A stretch of 64,000 nt of DNA from Pseudomonadota bacterium (GCA_023391335.1 JAEWBG010000096.1:7240-71239); one strand, 5' to 3'. Counted from the stretch's first letter, positions 1 through 7,587 are shown. The notes: a model not told the origin generated them from the sequence alone. Numbers and translations are program-made.

Positions 1-2
1 TC

Positions 3-212
3 TTCGAAGAATTGCGCGCTTCTCTCGAGAGCGGCGAGCAAGTGAAGTTGTCCGGCTTCGGTAACTTCGATTTGCGGGATAAAAATCAGCGACCCGGCCG
101 CAACCCGAAGACCGGTGAAGAGATTCCGATCAGCGCGCGTCGCGTCGTAACGTTTCGCCCCGGACAAAAACTAAAGGCACGAGTCGAGGCTTATGCTGGA
201 AGCAGGCAATAA
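3..212 (+). CDS. ihfA: Integration host factor subunit alpha (5' end outside window)
   Basis: C-terminal 69 residues of an HU/IHF-family protein; the start lies before the window. The GFGNF turn and the GRNPKTGEEI segment at the base of the beta-arm, whose proline intercalates into DNA, are clear. The tail is the short basic one usual for the alpha subunit. IHF bends DNA at specific sites for recombination, replication and transcription. The reading frame overlaps the next gene, a MerR regulator, by 20 bp. The order ihfA-merR-tRNA-Pro is the usual gammaproteobacterial arrangement, normally preceded by pheS-pheT, and it favours ihfA over hupB or ihfB. Confidence 0.93.
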   Translation, partial: FEELRASLESGEQVKLSGFGNFDLRDKNQRPGRNPKTGEEIPISARRVVTFRPGQKLKARVEAYAGSRQ

Positions 213-549
213 CAGCGAACTCCCGGCCATTCCGGGAAAGCGCTACTTCACCATCGGTGAGGTGAGCGACTTGTGCGGTGTGAAACCGCATGTGCTGCGT
301 TACTGGGAACAGGAATTTCCACAACTCAAGCCCGTGAAGCGCCGTGGCAATCGACGCTACTACCAGCGCCAAGACGTCCTTGTTATTCGCCAGATTCGCA
401 GTCTTCTCTACGAACAGGGTTTCACCATTGGTGGCGCTCGCAATCGCTTGCAGGGCGATGATGCTCGCGATGATCTCACCCAAGCGCAGCAAGTTGTGCG
501 GCAGGTGAGGGTGGAGCTCGAAGAGATTCTCAGGATTCTGAGACGGTAA
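193..549 (+). CDS. MerR-family transcriptional regulator next to ihfA
   Basis: A 118-residue protein with an N-terminal winged helix-turn-helix (about residues 18-85: YFTIGEVSDLCGVKPHVLRYW, then the RRYYQRQDV wing) and a short C-terminal helix for dimerisation. There is no cysteine-rich or large effector domain, so it is the small MerR type routinely encoded after ihfA. The start lies inside ihfA, implying translational coupling. No target is visible. The family binds between badly spaced -35 and -10 elements, but the inducer of this orthologue group is not known to me. Confidence 0.9.
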   Translation: MLEAGNNSELPAIPGKRYFTIGEVSDLCGVKPHVLRYWEQEFPQLKPVKRRGNRRYYQRQDVLVIRQIRSLLYEQGFTIGGARNRLQGDDARDDLTQAQQVVRQVRVELEEILRILRR

Positions 550-555
550 GACGAA

Positions 556-905
556 GAGCGAGCCCTTTGGGCAGGCGAGCCTGACGGCAGGGTAGCCGCC
601 TCTGCGGCAAGCGAGCCTAACGGCAGGCCAGATAAGAAAAAGAGGCGAGCGCTCACGCGCAGGCGAGCCTAACGGCAGGCAAGCCGCGAAGACGCGGCAA
701 GCGAGCCGCAGAGCGGCAAGCCAGAAACTTAACTTCCAATCACGCAGCGCTCTTCAATTTTCCGTTCGCCCTGAGCTTGTCGAAGGGCAGTCAAACCACA
801 TCGTCGACTACTTCCGAATTCCTGGCTTGCCGAAGGCTTGCCTGCCGCTCATGCGGCTACCTTGCCGGTAGGCTCGCCTGCCCAGCGGGCTAGCCTCTTA
901 GTCCG
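556..905. repeat. Repeat-rich spacer with long inverted arms
   Basis: The gap between merR and tRNA-Pro has no credible gene. From about 556 to 725 it repeats words such as AGGCGAGCCTAACGGCAGGC and CGGCAAGCGAGCC. From about 830 to 905 the same words return in inverted orientation (GGCTTGCCG, GGCTTGCCTGCCG, GGCTCGCCTGCC), so the two blocks could fold into a long imperfect hairpin. Between them, near 766-790, is the word CGCCCTGAGCTTGTCGAAGG, itself a near-palindrome. The word CCTAACGGCAGG recurs inverted near 18340, so this is a dispersed family, not a local accident. Confidence 0.75.
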
Positions 906-979
906 AGTCGGCGTAGCCATCGCCACCGCCGTCCCGTATCATTCGCACCCCTCTTTAGAGCTTCTCAGCTCACACCGGT

Positions 980-1056
980 CGGGACGTGGCGCAGCCTGGT
1001 AGCGCACTTGCATGGGGTGCAAGGGGTCGCGAGTTCGAATCTCGCCGTCCCGACCA
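980..1056 (+). tRNA. tRNA-Pro (anticodon GGG)
   Basis: A complete 77-nt cloverleaf. The acceptor arm CGGGACG pairs with CGTCCCG, followed by A and an encoded CCA end. The D arm is GCGCAGCCTGGTAGCGC. The anticodon stem CTTGC/GCAAG encloses loop ATGGGGT with anticodon GGG. The T arm has GTTCGAATC. Its 3' part (from 1009) is repeated exactly at 13384-13440, so this gene is the attachment site of the integrated element and its 3' end is now supplied by the element's own att sequence. Confidence 0.97.
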
Positions 1057-1065
1057 ATACTTACG
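1009..1065. repeat. attL (57-bp direct repeat)
   Basis: Identical over all 57 positions to 13384-13440. It starts in the anticodon stem of tRNA-Pro, runs through the T arm and CCA end, and continues nine bases past the gene. The base just before the core differs by one (T here, C at the right copy) and the sequence diverges after the core, so both ends of the identity are sharp. Confidence 0.95.
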
Positions 1066-1082
1066 ACGATCTAGGTAGATGC

Positions 1083-1103
1083 TTGTGGCCACGTCTGTGG
1101 CCA
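1083..1103 (+). promoter_or_regulatory. Candidate integrase arm-type sites, left end
   Basis: TTGTGGCCA at 1083-1091 and CTGTGGCCA at 1095-1103 lie 18-38 bp inside attL. The same 9-mer occurs twice, with similar spacing, about 120-140 bp inside attR. Repeated short sites flanking the core are what a tyrosine integrase with an N-terminal arm-binding domain needs. The binding role is inferred from position and repetition. Confidence 0.55.
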
Positions 1104-1168
1104 ACTTAGATCGCTAGCTTGGCATGTACCCCTCGATTGGTCTTAACCACTCGGGAGTGCAACGTGTC

Positions 1169-1420
1169 ATGTCGCTCACATCATTAATCGCATTGATCCT
1201 CTTTGGACTCCTTGCAGCGGGAATTGTGGCAATCATCGTTCCCAACGTCCTGCGCGAGAACCTGGATGCGCAGGAACGATTCATCACGCAGCTCAAAGAT
1301 TGCAATGAGACGCACCCGGGACTCTATGACGCAGAGATCGAGCGCGAGGTGGCCACGCTTGAGCGCATGAAGACGCGTCGCTCATTCAATCTAAAAAGTC
1401 GTGACCGCAAGTTGAAGTGA
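1169..1420 (+). CDS. Small single-pass membrane protein, unknown function
   Basis: An 83-residue protein with one strongly hydrophobic segment near the N-terminus (about residues 2-26, rich in Leu, Ile, Ala and Val) followed by a charged, mostly helical cytoplasmic tail with Glu/Arg-rich stretches. ATG 1169 has a GGAG about 11 bases upstream; an in-frame ATG at 1124 would add 15 residues but has no clear ribosome-binding site. It is the first of three plus-strand genes at the attL end, facing away from the main body of the element. I do not recognise the family; it is probably cargo. Confidence 0.55.
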   Translation: MSLTSLIALILFGLLAAGIVAIIVPNVLRENLDAQERFITQLKDCNETHPGLYDAEIEREVATLERMKTRRSFNLKSRDRKLK

Positions 1421-1493
1421 GACCGCTGCAGGCAAGGCGCTACCAACGCCTTGCCAGCAGCTAACCAACAACCGCCTGAAAAGGAGGCGACCG

Positions 1494-1703
1494 ATGGCTA
1501 ATGCAAATATACGTCCGATTCCTTCGGAATCGAGTTGTTCATCCAGTCTCTTTTGGATAACTGACCTACGTCTGAGAAGCGATCTAGACGTCCCTCATCT
1601 TTTTCGAACGCTTGCTGCTGCCGGCTTTGACATCAAGCGAAGTGAAGACGGTCGTTGGGGGATCGTGCCTTCAGCGACGGAGAAGCAAGGAGCACGTCAA
1701 TGA
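1494..1703 (+). CDS. Small protein of unknown function
   Basis: A 69-residue protein with a strong ribosome-binding site (AAAGGAGG, 7 bases before ATG 1494). The Ser-rich N-terminus is followed by a segment (LDVPHLFRTLAAAGFDIKRS) that looks like a small alpha/beta fold. The stop codon overlaps the next start in an ATGA arrangement, so the two genes are probably co-translated. No family recognised. Confidence 0.6.
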   Translation: MANANIRPIPSESSCSSSLFWITDLRLRSDLDVPHLFRTLAAAGFDIKRSEDGRWGIVPSATEKQGARQ

Positions 1704-2182
1704 GGGAATGGAAGATGAAGATCAGCGACACCATCGAGCTGATTTGCTCGGAGGTGCACTGGGGCTTAGTGCTCGAGTACGTTGGTGACGCAAACGATCT
1801 GCTTTCGGCGAAGTGCATCTCGAAGCACATGGTTGAGCAAATCGCGGCTTCAGGCCGTGGTCGGTTGTGTGTAGACGAGGACGGTCGTTCGTTCAGAAGA
1901 CAGAAGGCCGCCACAAAGGCGCAGCCCAATCGAATTCGCGTCATACGCTCGTTTGCCGCAGAGCATAAATCGCGGCGCTGTGGGCTGCTCGAGGATGCAT
2001 ACAAGTTGCCTGGCGTCGCAGAATGCATCCCTCGTTGGTCAAACCGTTTCTTGAGCAACGCCGAGAATAGGGAGCCAGCGGCACGCCGAATCGGGCGCTC
2101 CAATCGGTTAGCTAAGTGGTCGAGTTGCGGAAAAGTGATTCAGGTTGACTGGACCTTCCTCAAGTCTCACGCGGCTGCTTGA
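1700..2182 (+). CDS. Hypothetical protein, 160 aa
   Basis: ATG 1700 overlaps the previous stop and has AAGGAG at about 8 bases, so I prefer it to the longer in-frame start at 1655. The protein is basic in its second half (many Arg/Lys between residues 60 and 140) and ends in NRLAKWSSCGKVIQVDWTF. That last segment has a degenerate second copy at 3198-3257, so part of this gene has been duplicated within the element. No known domain is recognisable. Confidence 0.6.
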   Translation: MREWKMKISDTIELICSEVHWGLVLEYVGDANDLLSAKCISKHMVEQIAASGRGRLCVDEDGRSFRRQKAATKAQPNRIRVIRSFAAEHKSRRCGLLEDAYKLPGVAECIPRWSNRFLSNAENREPAARRIGRSNRLAKWSSCGKVIQVDWTFLKSHAAA

Positions 2183-2189
2183 GAGGCGG

Positions 2190-2212
2190 GCGGGCTCTAA
2201 AACAGAGCCCGC
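2190..2212. terminator. Hairpin between convergent genes
   Basis: Perfect 9-bp stem GCGGGCTCT / AGAGCCCGC around AAAAC, 8 bases after the plus-strand gene ending at 2182 and 46 bases before the end of the minus-strand gene. No T-run follows on either strand, so intrinsic termination is uncertain; its position between convergent genes suggests mRNA 3' ends. Confidence 0.45.
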
Positions 2213-2257
2213 TCGTCGAAGCGAGTTCCGCAAGTTGCTGGCCGTTAAATATAGGGG

Positions 2258-2908
2258 TTACTTCTTGGGCATCTGAATAATGAGCGGATCGCCGGACTGC
2301 CAGACTTCGAGCTTCCCCTTCACAAATCGTATGCTCAACATGGGCCAGCCCGGCTCGCTCGGATTCGGCAGAAATTGACTGAGGCCAAACACATTGGGCA
2401 TTTCGCATAACGGAAAGAGCACGCCGTTGCCGCTGTTCGCCCAGGGCAGATACACATTGAGATGAATCTCTTTCTGGCCGAGCACATGCAAGTGCAGCGA
2501 AGCTACACGTCCTGCCGATATTTCAATCGTCGATCGCTGCAAGGAACCGAACACCACCAGTGCAAATGCCGCGTGCAGATGATCCGCGATAGGCCAAGAC
2601 CCATGCCCCTGCAGGTCAATGTTTAATTCGCGGACGAGATCCGAACCTGTCTTGGGGGCGATTGTGAACGCGTGTGGTTTACCTTGTTCAGCGAGCTCGA
2701 TTTGTTCCGCGATGGGCTTAACTATGCTCGCAAACACACCCCTATTCCGCTCTGGGTGTGCGAAGAAATCTCCCATCTCGCGATTCAATGCGCTCGCCGT
2801 GTATGGCCGGACGAGCATGTATAAGCTCCGGACACTCTGCGGATCTATGTCCCCTTGGTTTATCTCGCGCAAGTGCTCGAACAACTGAGTCTGCAAAGCA
2901 CCTGACAT
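2258..2908 (-). CDS. Hypothetical protein, 216 aa
   Basis: ATG at 2908 is preceded by AGGGGA at a normal distance. The protein looks soluble: a helical N-terminal part (MSGALQTQLFEHLREINQGD onward) and a beta-rich second half with repeated aliphatic strands (for example IHLNVYLPW and MLSIRFVKGKLEVW). There is no signal peptide, membrane segment or motif I recognise. It is the last gene of the leftward cargo block, after the beta-flower gene and a 630-bp gap, and is probably cargo of the element. Confidence 0.6.
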   Translation of the reverse strand: MSGALQTQLFEHLREINQGDIDPQSVRSLYMLVRPYTASALNREMGDFFAHPERNRGVFASIVKPIAEQIELAEQGKPHAFTIAPKTGSDLVRELNIDLQGHGSWPIADHLHAAFALVVFGSLQRSTIEISAGRVASLHLHVLGQKEIHLNVYLPWANSGNGVLFPLCEMPNVFGLSQFLPNPSEPGWPMLSIRFVKGKLEVWQSGDPLIIQMPKK

Positions 2909-3569
2909 CCAAATCCCCTAGCCTTTAGTAGATGGGGGTTATTGTCTCTAAATGGCTTCCGGCAATCATCACCTCGGCGATTGTCAGCCGGATCACGACG
3001 CGAGAGTTGACGTGCGGCCCGCATGAGGGTCCATCGTGATTGCAACCGCTCATAGAGGGCGAAACGTGGCAAAAGGGGACTGGAGGGTGAACACCAGCGC
3101 GGCTAAACATACTGGCCCGCAGCCAGTAATGCAGGCCAAGGCAACGTTGCTACTCCCGCCTTTTTTTCCTTTGGAATTCCAACTAACGCGAGATCACAAA
3201 TCGATTAGCTAAGTGGTCGATCGCAGGCATAGTTATCGAGATCGATCAGGGCTTCATTCATCGCGTGCCGGGCCGCCTAGTAGCAAAGAGGAGGCGCCCT
3301 GCAATTGAAACGGCTTCCCAAATTTTTGGAGAACCGAATCGCTCCCACATGCAGGCCGCCTCCCGCCCCGGTCGGGCCTATTCTCATGAAGCGCCCCTCC
3401 TGATCCAACGCGGACTATGTCGCCGTTCGCAGAGAAATTCGCCGCGTCAGCGTTGCAAGCGATCGGAAACAGGCGAGCGCCAAGTGGTGAGTCGCTGGCA
3501 AGACCTTGGTTGGCATCGATCGCCAAAGCTGAGCTCCGCACTTGGGGCAGACTGGGCTCAACCGCCTGT
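2909..3569. other. Gene-poor gap with a degenerate gene fragment
   Basis: No ORF here looks like a real gene in either direction: the open frames on the plus strand are low-complexity shadows of the beta-flower gene. Positions 3198-3257 resemble 2101-2160, the 3' end of the 160-aa gene. The first 23 bases differ at only two positions, and the translation NRLAKWS..G.VI..D..F is shared, with an in-frame stop just upstream. The gap is therefore best read as the scar of a duplicated and mostly lost gene. Confidence 0.55.
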
Positions 3570-3941
3570 CTACTGCTCAAAGAACATCAAGCCACTGAGC
3601 TCCGACCAGGAAGCAGTTCGAGCAGCCCTAGCCGGACGCGACTTTCGTGCCGCTCGAGCTGGTCGGGCTTTGCGAGCTCCACGCGCTGGACGGGCTTGGC
3701 GAGCCGGCTTCGCAGGTCCCCCTTTCGCTCCGTGTATGAAAAAAACCGCCTTGCCGTGGTGATCACGAATCCATCCATCTTGGAAAAATCCGAGGTGCTT
3801 CCCTGAGTAGGCGTAGATCGAATCCTCTGATATCCACGCGACGGGCCGTCCGTCGAAGAGAAAGATCGACGGATAGTCTGTATTGCTTCCAATCCACGCA
3901 GTTGGGCGTCCTGCGCGGTCGTAGAACGTGACGTAACTCAT
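3570..3941 (-). CDS. 4-fold beta flower domain protein
   Basis: A 123-residue protein. Residues 1-70 contain four similar short beta units built on D..GRP.AWI, FDGRPVAWIS, YSGKHLGFFQDG and DHHGKAVFF, the pattern of the domain named 4-fold beta flower. Residues 72-108 form a Pro-Ala-Arg tail with a roughly 6-residue period (RPAR-AR type), and the chain ends with WSELSGLMFF, as I recall for full-length members. No molecular function is established to my knowledge. It follows the DprA/PRTase pair by 56 bp on the same strand and may be cargo. Confidence 0.75.
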   Translation of the reverse strand: MSYVTFYDRAGRPTAWIGSNTDYPSIFLFDGRPVAWISEDSIYAYSGKHLGFFQDGWIRDHHGKAVFFIHGAKGGPAKPARQARPARGARKARPARAARKSRPARAARTASWSELSGLMFFEQ

Positions 3942-3997
3942 CTATGCATCCCTGTTAGCGAAGCGCTGTTGCGAGGACAAAACTTGCTGGTGCGCGG

Positions 3998-4678
3998 TCA
4001 GTCGTCGTCGAAGTCGAGCGGCTCGAAGTCTTCAGCATCATCGGCGTGAATTGCGCGTGCGACGAACATCCCCCAGATCACCTGATCGGGAAAACGTTCG
4101 CGAATTCGCTGCTTCGCGACCTTATAGTGTTTGCCCGACGTGATCACGTCGTCAAACAGGATCAATTCTTGCCGAAGCGGAGTCGACGTGTGCGCGTTGT
4201 CGATTTCAGTGATGGCCAGCAACTCGTCATACTTAAGTCGTTTGCTTCCGCTGCGATGATCCGCCTCTGTGCTTTGTGTTTGCCTAAGTAGGGAACGGAT
4301 GTCGACGCTCTTGTAGCCTAAGAATCCCGGAAACGCTCGTTTTAACGTCTGAAGCAGTCTATCGCAGTAGTCTGCGTGGCCTGGCATTTTGGACGAGGGA
4401 ATCGGCACAAAGGTGTATCGTTCGATCGAACCGACGGGGAATTGTTTGCGAAGCGCCACGGCAATTTCGTTGATCGCCTTGTCTTTGTAGTACTGCAGTT
4501 GGCGAGCGTTCGGGCTCGCAGAGATTTCGCTGGGCGTGCGCTTGAAGTTCTTTATCAGTTGATTGGTCGCACTCGCCTTGTATGTCTTGTTGCTGAAGAA
4601 TTCCCCAAAGTAAACACAACGATCATCGTCGCTAAGGAAGTGGTGACGATCGCGATTACTGTCGTCGATTCCCGTCAT
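3998..4678 (-). CDS. Phosphoribosyltransferase-domain protein, ShosT-like toxin candidate
   Basis: About 226 residues. The C-terminal half has the PRPP-binding loop of type I phosphoribosyltransferases (ELILFDDVITSGKHYKVA, about residues 169-186), preceded by YTFVPIPSSK, which fits the strand and loop before the PRPP site. ATG 4678 starts 4 bases after the stop of the DprA-like gene, so the two are surely co-translated; an in-frame ATG at 4738 would overlap that gene by 56 bp. DprA + PRTase is the composition of the ShosTA toxin-antitoxin/anti-phage system, in which the PRTase protein is the toxin. The pairing is visible here; the toxic activity is inferred by homology. Confidence 0.8.
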   Translation of the reverse strand: MTGIDDSNRDRHHFLSDDDRCVYFGEFFSNKTYKASATNQLIKNFKRTPSEISASPNARQLQYYKDKAINEIAVALRKQFPVGSIERYTFVPIPSSKMPGHADYCDRLLQTLKRAFPGFLGYKSVDIRSLLRQTQSTEADHRSGSKRLKYDELLAITEIDNAHTSTPLRQELILFDDVITSGKHYKVAKQRIRERFPDQVIWGMFVARAIHADDAEDFEPLDFDDD

Positions 4679-4682
4679 TCGC

Positions 4683-5576
4683 TCAGGTAGCAAGATGTGC
4701 TCTGATATCGTCGAAGTCGGACACTCGGATCGCCCCACGCTCCAGATATTTAGCTGGCCACGTCAACTCGGGGTTGCGGAAACAACTGTCTAAGATAAAA
4801 AGCTTACGCCGCTGTTGCAACGCATGGCGAGCTTGAATCAACGTTCCAGACGTATTCCCGGCCTCCACGATGATCGTGGCTTCTGTGAGCGCGGACATGG
4901 TGACGTTGCGCTCCGGGAAGAACAGTCTGTTTCCGGCTGGGCTTTGGCGCGAATAGCGCACGATAGGGACTTGGCTGATCACCAGAAATCGGTCGGCAAT
5001 CTGCCTCTGCAGATCGAGATTTTCCTTTGGATAACACGTTGAAATCGGAGTTCCGAGCACAGCAATCGTTGCGCCTCCTTCAGCTATTGCTGTCTTGTGC
5101 GCAACTGTGTCGATGCCTTGTGCCAGCCCCGAGACGATCGTAAAGCCGCTACGCACGAAGTGCCTTGTCAGCTTGGCCGCGCGTTGCTCGCCTTCCGGGG
5201 AAGGATGCCTCGTGCCTACGATGGCCACCGATCTCAGACTTGCTATGTCCCAATTGCCTTGGAAGTAAAGAAGCTGCACCGGGTGCTCAGCGTCGCGAAG
5301 CTTCTCCGGATACTCGCCCGCGCCATGAACGCGTATGCCGAAGTGCTTAATGCCAGCTTCCCGAATCGTAGCCAACGCCATGCGCGAGTACTGTTCAGCG
5401 TCAGGCCTTGAGACGAAGTCAGATGGCACTGCGCCGGGATTCTGGCGAAAAATCTCAGCCAGCTTTTTAAAGCTGGTCCCTTCTCGCATCCAGAGCGCTT
5501 CATACGCTCCCAGCTCGCGCGCCGGCAAAATCGCGCGACTCTCGAAAGAAGCTTCGGGTTGTGAAAACAGGTTCAT
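4683..5576 (-). CDS. DprA/Smf-like protein, ShosA-like antitoxin candidate
   Basis: A 297-residue protein with the Rossmann-like DprA fold: VAIVGTRHPSPEGE (about 117-130), VSGLAQGIDTVAHKTA (149-164), FPERNVTMSALT (221-232) and VEAGNTSGTLIQARHAL (236-253). It lacks the extra C-terminal winged helix of many housekeeping DprA proteins and lies in a mobile element, not beside topA/fmt. A phosphoribosyltransferase gene follows after 4 bp. This matches ShosA, which neutralises ShosT. A true competence DprA would not be expected to be coupled to a PRTase. No strong ribosome-binding site is visible before ATG 5576. Confidence 0.82.
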   Translation of the reverse strand: MNLFSQPEASFESRAILPARELGAYEALWMREGTSFKKLAEIFRQNPGAVPSDFVSRPDAEQYSRMALATIREAGIKHFGIRVHGAGEYPEKLRDAEHPVQLLYFQGNWDIASLRSVAIVGTRHPSPEGEQRAAKLTRHFVRSGFTIVSGLAQGIDTVAHKTAIAEGGATIAVLGTPISTCYPKENLDLQRQIADRFLVISQVPIVRYSRQSPAGNRLFFPERNVTMSALTEATIIVEAGNTSGTLIQARHALQQRRKLFILDSCFRNPELTWPAKYLERGAIRVSDFDDIRAHLAT

Positions 5577-5816
5577 CGCAGGGTCATTACCAGAGCTGTA
5601 ATCTTATACAGTACCAGACATATGTCTAGCACGCCCTATGCATTCGGCGCAAGGTAGCCCGGACACGCCGTCGGCGCCTAGACAACAAAATGGGCGCAAA
5701 GTGCGAACATGCTGTGGATAACCCTCCTAAATACCTGATCCTTTAACCAGCTTGTGACTACTTCGGTTCCACCAGTTTCCCCCGTCAAATCAGTGGTTTA
5801 AGCAGCGAGGCCCTGA
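5577..5816 (-). promoter_or_regulatory. Upstream region of the DprA/PRTase pair with palindrome at 5616-5627
   Basis: This 240-bp gap separates the spike-like gene from the DprA-like gene, both on the minus strand, so the defence pair probably has its own promoter here. On the minus strand a TATAAG box (complement of 5603-5608) lies about 26 bases before the start. The perfect 12-bp palindrome AGACATATGTCT (5616-5627) lies just upstream, where an autorepressor would block RNA polymerase. The -35 element is poor. Part of this site (TACCAGACATAT) also occurs in a second palindrome at 15122-15145. Confidence 0.5.
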
Positions 5817-6794
5817 CTATAGAAGATGCACACCCGTGCGCCCGATATCATGCAAGTGCGCGAGTCTCCGCATTGCCAACGACGCTCCTGATGCAGATGC
5901 GGCGAACTGATCAAATCCGACATCAGTTGTCGTGCCGCCGCGAGTTGTGCCTTCGAAGTCGGCAAGGAGCACATCTGAATCACCGGAAGGACCGGCTCCA
6001 AGCCCAATGAGCGCCGAGCCCGATACGAGTTTTGCGTTCTGGCTGCCGCTCGTAACGTTCACGAAGTTGGCGGTTGAATAAGCGGTATTCGCCGTTGACC
6101 CGCTGAAGCTTGTTGAGGAGCTATGCATGCAATTCGAGCGGGTCATCGTTCCTGCGTAAGCGTCGGCCACGTTGCCACCCGCATAGCAGTTCTTGAGCGT
6201 CAGCGTTCCAGACCACTGCTCGAATCCATATGTCCCATTCGCGATCGATGTGCAGTTGACCGCCTTGGATGTCGGAACGCTTGAGTCGTTCAATGACCAG
6301 AAGCCCTGGTCAGTGCACTGATATGCCGCGCAGTTTCGCCACGTGACGTTACCGCCTCCATTGGAGAAACCAAAGTCCGCGGAGTCATATACGAGGCAGT
6401 CATCGACCAACCCGATGAGGTTAGTGCCACCGCGAAACTCAATCTGAGCCGATGCTGCAATCCCGATCAGTCGCACAAGGACGTTGGAGTTACCGCCAAT
6501 GATCGACAGCGGTTGAGTTCGCCGATATCCGGTGCTCCGAACCCCGGTGTGCTTGTTGGACCCGACGGCTTGAATGATCAAGTTACGCACGCCGCCGGTG
6601 CTCGCGACGGTGAATGCGCCTCCAGCGATGCCGTCCGTGTCGACTCCAGGGAGTAAGTTGACGATGTAGTCTTCGCTGGCGGTATCGAATGCAGATATAC
6701 CTAGGAACGCGTTTCGCAGCGAACTGAATGGGCTTCCGCTCGTGCCACTTCCGTTGCTACCTTGCGTCGGATCAACGTAAACCGTCTGCGTCAT
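5817..6794 (-). CDS. Right-handed beta-helix protein, tail-spike-like
   Basis: A 325-residue protein. The N-terminus (VYVDPTQGSNGSGTSGSPF) is the usual opening of pectate-lyase-like parallel beta-helix proteins. Residues 60-240 show repeated short strands with Asn/Cys ladders such as VTWRNCAAYQC and LTLKNCYAGG. There is no signal peptide. GGAGA lies 6 bases before ATG 6794, and the start overlaps the previous stop (ATGA). In a phage-derived operon such proteins are usually receptor-binding spikes or fibres, which here could alter the host range of particles carrying the satellite. That role is inferred, and no catalytic residues were identified. Confidence 0.7.
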   Translation of the reverse strand: MTQTVYVDPTQGSNGSGTSGSPFSSLRNAFLGISAFDTASEDYIVNLLPGVDTDGIAGGAFTVASTGGVRNLIIQAVGSNKHTGVRSTGYRRTQPLSIIGGNSNVLVRLIGIAASAQIEFRGGTNLIGLVDDCLVYDSADFGFSNGGGNVTWRNCAAYQCTDQGFWSLNDSSVPTSKAVNCTSIANGTYGFEQWSGTLTLKNCYAGGNVADAYAGTMTRSNCMHSSSTSFSGSTANTAYSTANFVNVTSGSQNAKLVSGSALIGLGAGPSGDSDVLLADFEGTTRGGTTTDVGFDQFAASASGASLAMRRLAHLHDIGRTGVHLL

Positions 6795-7036
6795 GTTCGT
6801 CTCCGCGTTCTTCGAGAATTTGGTGGAGGTGGATCGACTTCTTCGATTAGAAGTACGAGACCTCGTTGGACTCTTCGCAGAGCGGTCACCGCTCCGCGCG
6901 CAAAAGACACTTCACTCAGCTTCTTTGCATATACGGCAAGTTCGAGCTGCTGCGCTCCCGTAAGTTGGTTTACCCACTCGGGCAGCTCTGGCGTTTCCAA
7001 CTGATTCTGCTTCTGCCAATCACCGCTCATCGACAT
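6791..7036 (-). CDS. Small phage-type protein, unknown function
   Basis: An 81-residue protein, helical in the middle (LTGAQQLELAVYAKKLSEVS) with a Pro-Pro-Pro-Pro segment and an Arg-rich end. The chosen ATG 7036 follows the stop of the small-terminase-like gene by 13 bases, and its own stop overlaps the spike-like gene start, so it is a tight operon member. A longer in-frame start at 7132 would overlap the preceding gene by more than 80 bp and is unlikely. The compact operon position suggests head or packaging function; no family recognised. Confidence 0.6.
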   Translation of the reverse strand: MSMSGDWQKQNQLETPELPEWVNQLTGAQQLELAVYAKKLSEVSFARGAVTALRRVQRGLVLLIEEVDPPPPNSRRTRRRT

Positions 7037-7049
7037 TTGCACTCTGATG

Positions 7050-7565
7050 TTAAGGACGAAGTTGATCGTCTGGCGTGATGCCCGATATCGCCGTGTACAG
7101 CTTCTCGCGTATGTAATCGCAATGAAGTTCAACCGTCTCGCAAACCATCGGACTCATGCCTTCACGCTCTAGCTTGTCTGGAAGGGTGTCGAAAGCTTCT
7201 TTGACTTGCTTCAAGATGTCGCTGAGATCTCGCTCGTATTCACCACGCCGGATCAGCGCCCCGCGGGCAAGATCGACTTCAATCTTTTCACTCTCCGCTT
7301 TGTAATGCGCCAATCGCTGGCTTGGGGGGAGGTCATCGCCATCACCCAGCTTGCTGTAATAGAGCGCCTTGACTGCATCTCGAAGTCGATACACGTCATA
7401 TCCGCCGCGTTTCCCTGCGGCCTTGATATTTGCCTCCTGCAGCTTGTGCGCGACCGTTTTTCGCTCATGTCCAAATTCGTTCGAGATCTGCGAGATCGAA
7501 AGGAGGACAGCTTGGCCATCTGATTTCGTGGAGGGCGGCTCAGCGAAGAAGGAGGACTGCTCCAT
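7050..7565 (-). CDS. DUF1441/Nu1-like small terminase subunit
   Basis: A 171-residue protein. The N-terminal winged helix (LLSISQISNEFGHERKTVAH, then Y.VYRLRDAVKAL) resembles phage lambda Nu1 and DUF1441 proteins that recognise the DNA packaging site. A long charged helix follows (about residues 80-115, Lys/Glu/Arg-rich), as in the self-association region of this group. Small terminases select which genome is packaged. A satellite that encodes only this subunit can redirect a helper phage's large terminase to its own DNA, the known strategy of many PICIs. No large subunit is present here. The preceding hairpin at 7588-7634 may attenuate its expression. Confidence 0.72.
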   Translation of the reverse strand: MEQSSFFAEPPSTKSDGQAVLLSISQISNEFGHERKTVAHKLQEANIKAAGKRGGYDVYRLRDAVKALYYSKLGDGDDLPPSQRLAHYKAESEKIEVDLARGALIRRGEYERDLSDILKQVKEAFDTLPDKLEREGMSPMVCETVELHCDYIREKLYTAISGITPDDQLRP

Positions 7566-7587
7566 TACGCATTTGATCTTGCTTCAG

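Noticed and set aside
3265..3806. Long plus-strand open frames opposite the beta-flower gene
   Set aside because: Their Arg/Ala/Ser-rich translations mirror the low-complexity Pro-Ala-Arg tail on the minus strand; no ribosome-binding site and no recognisable fold.
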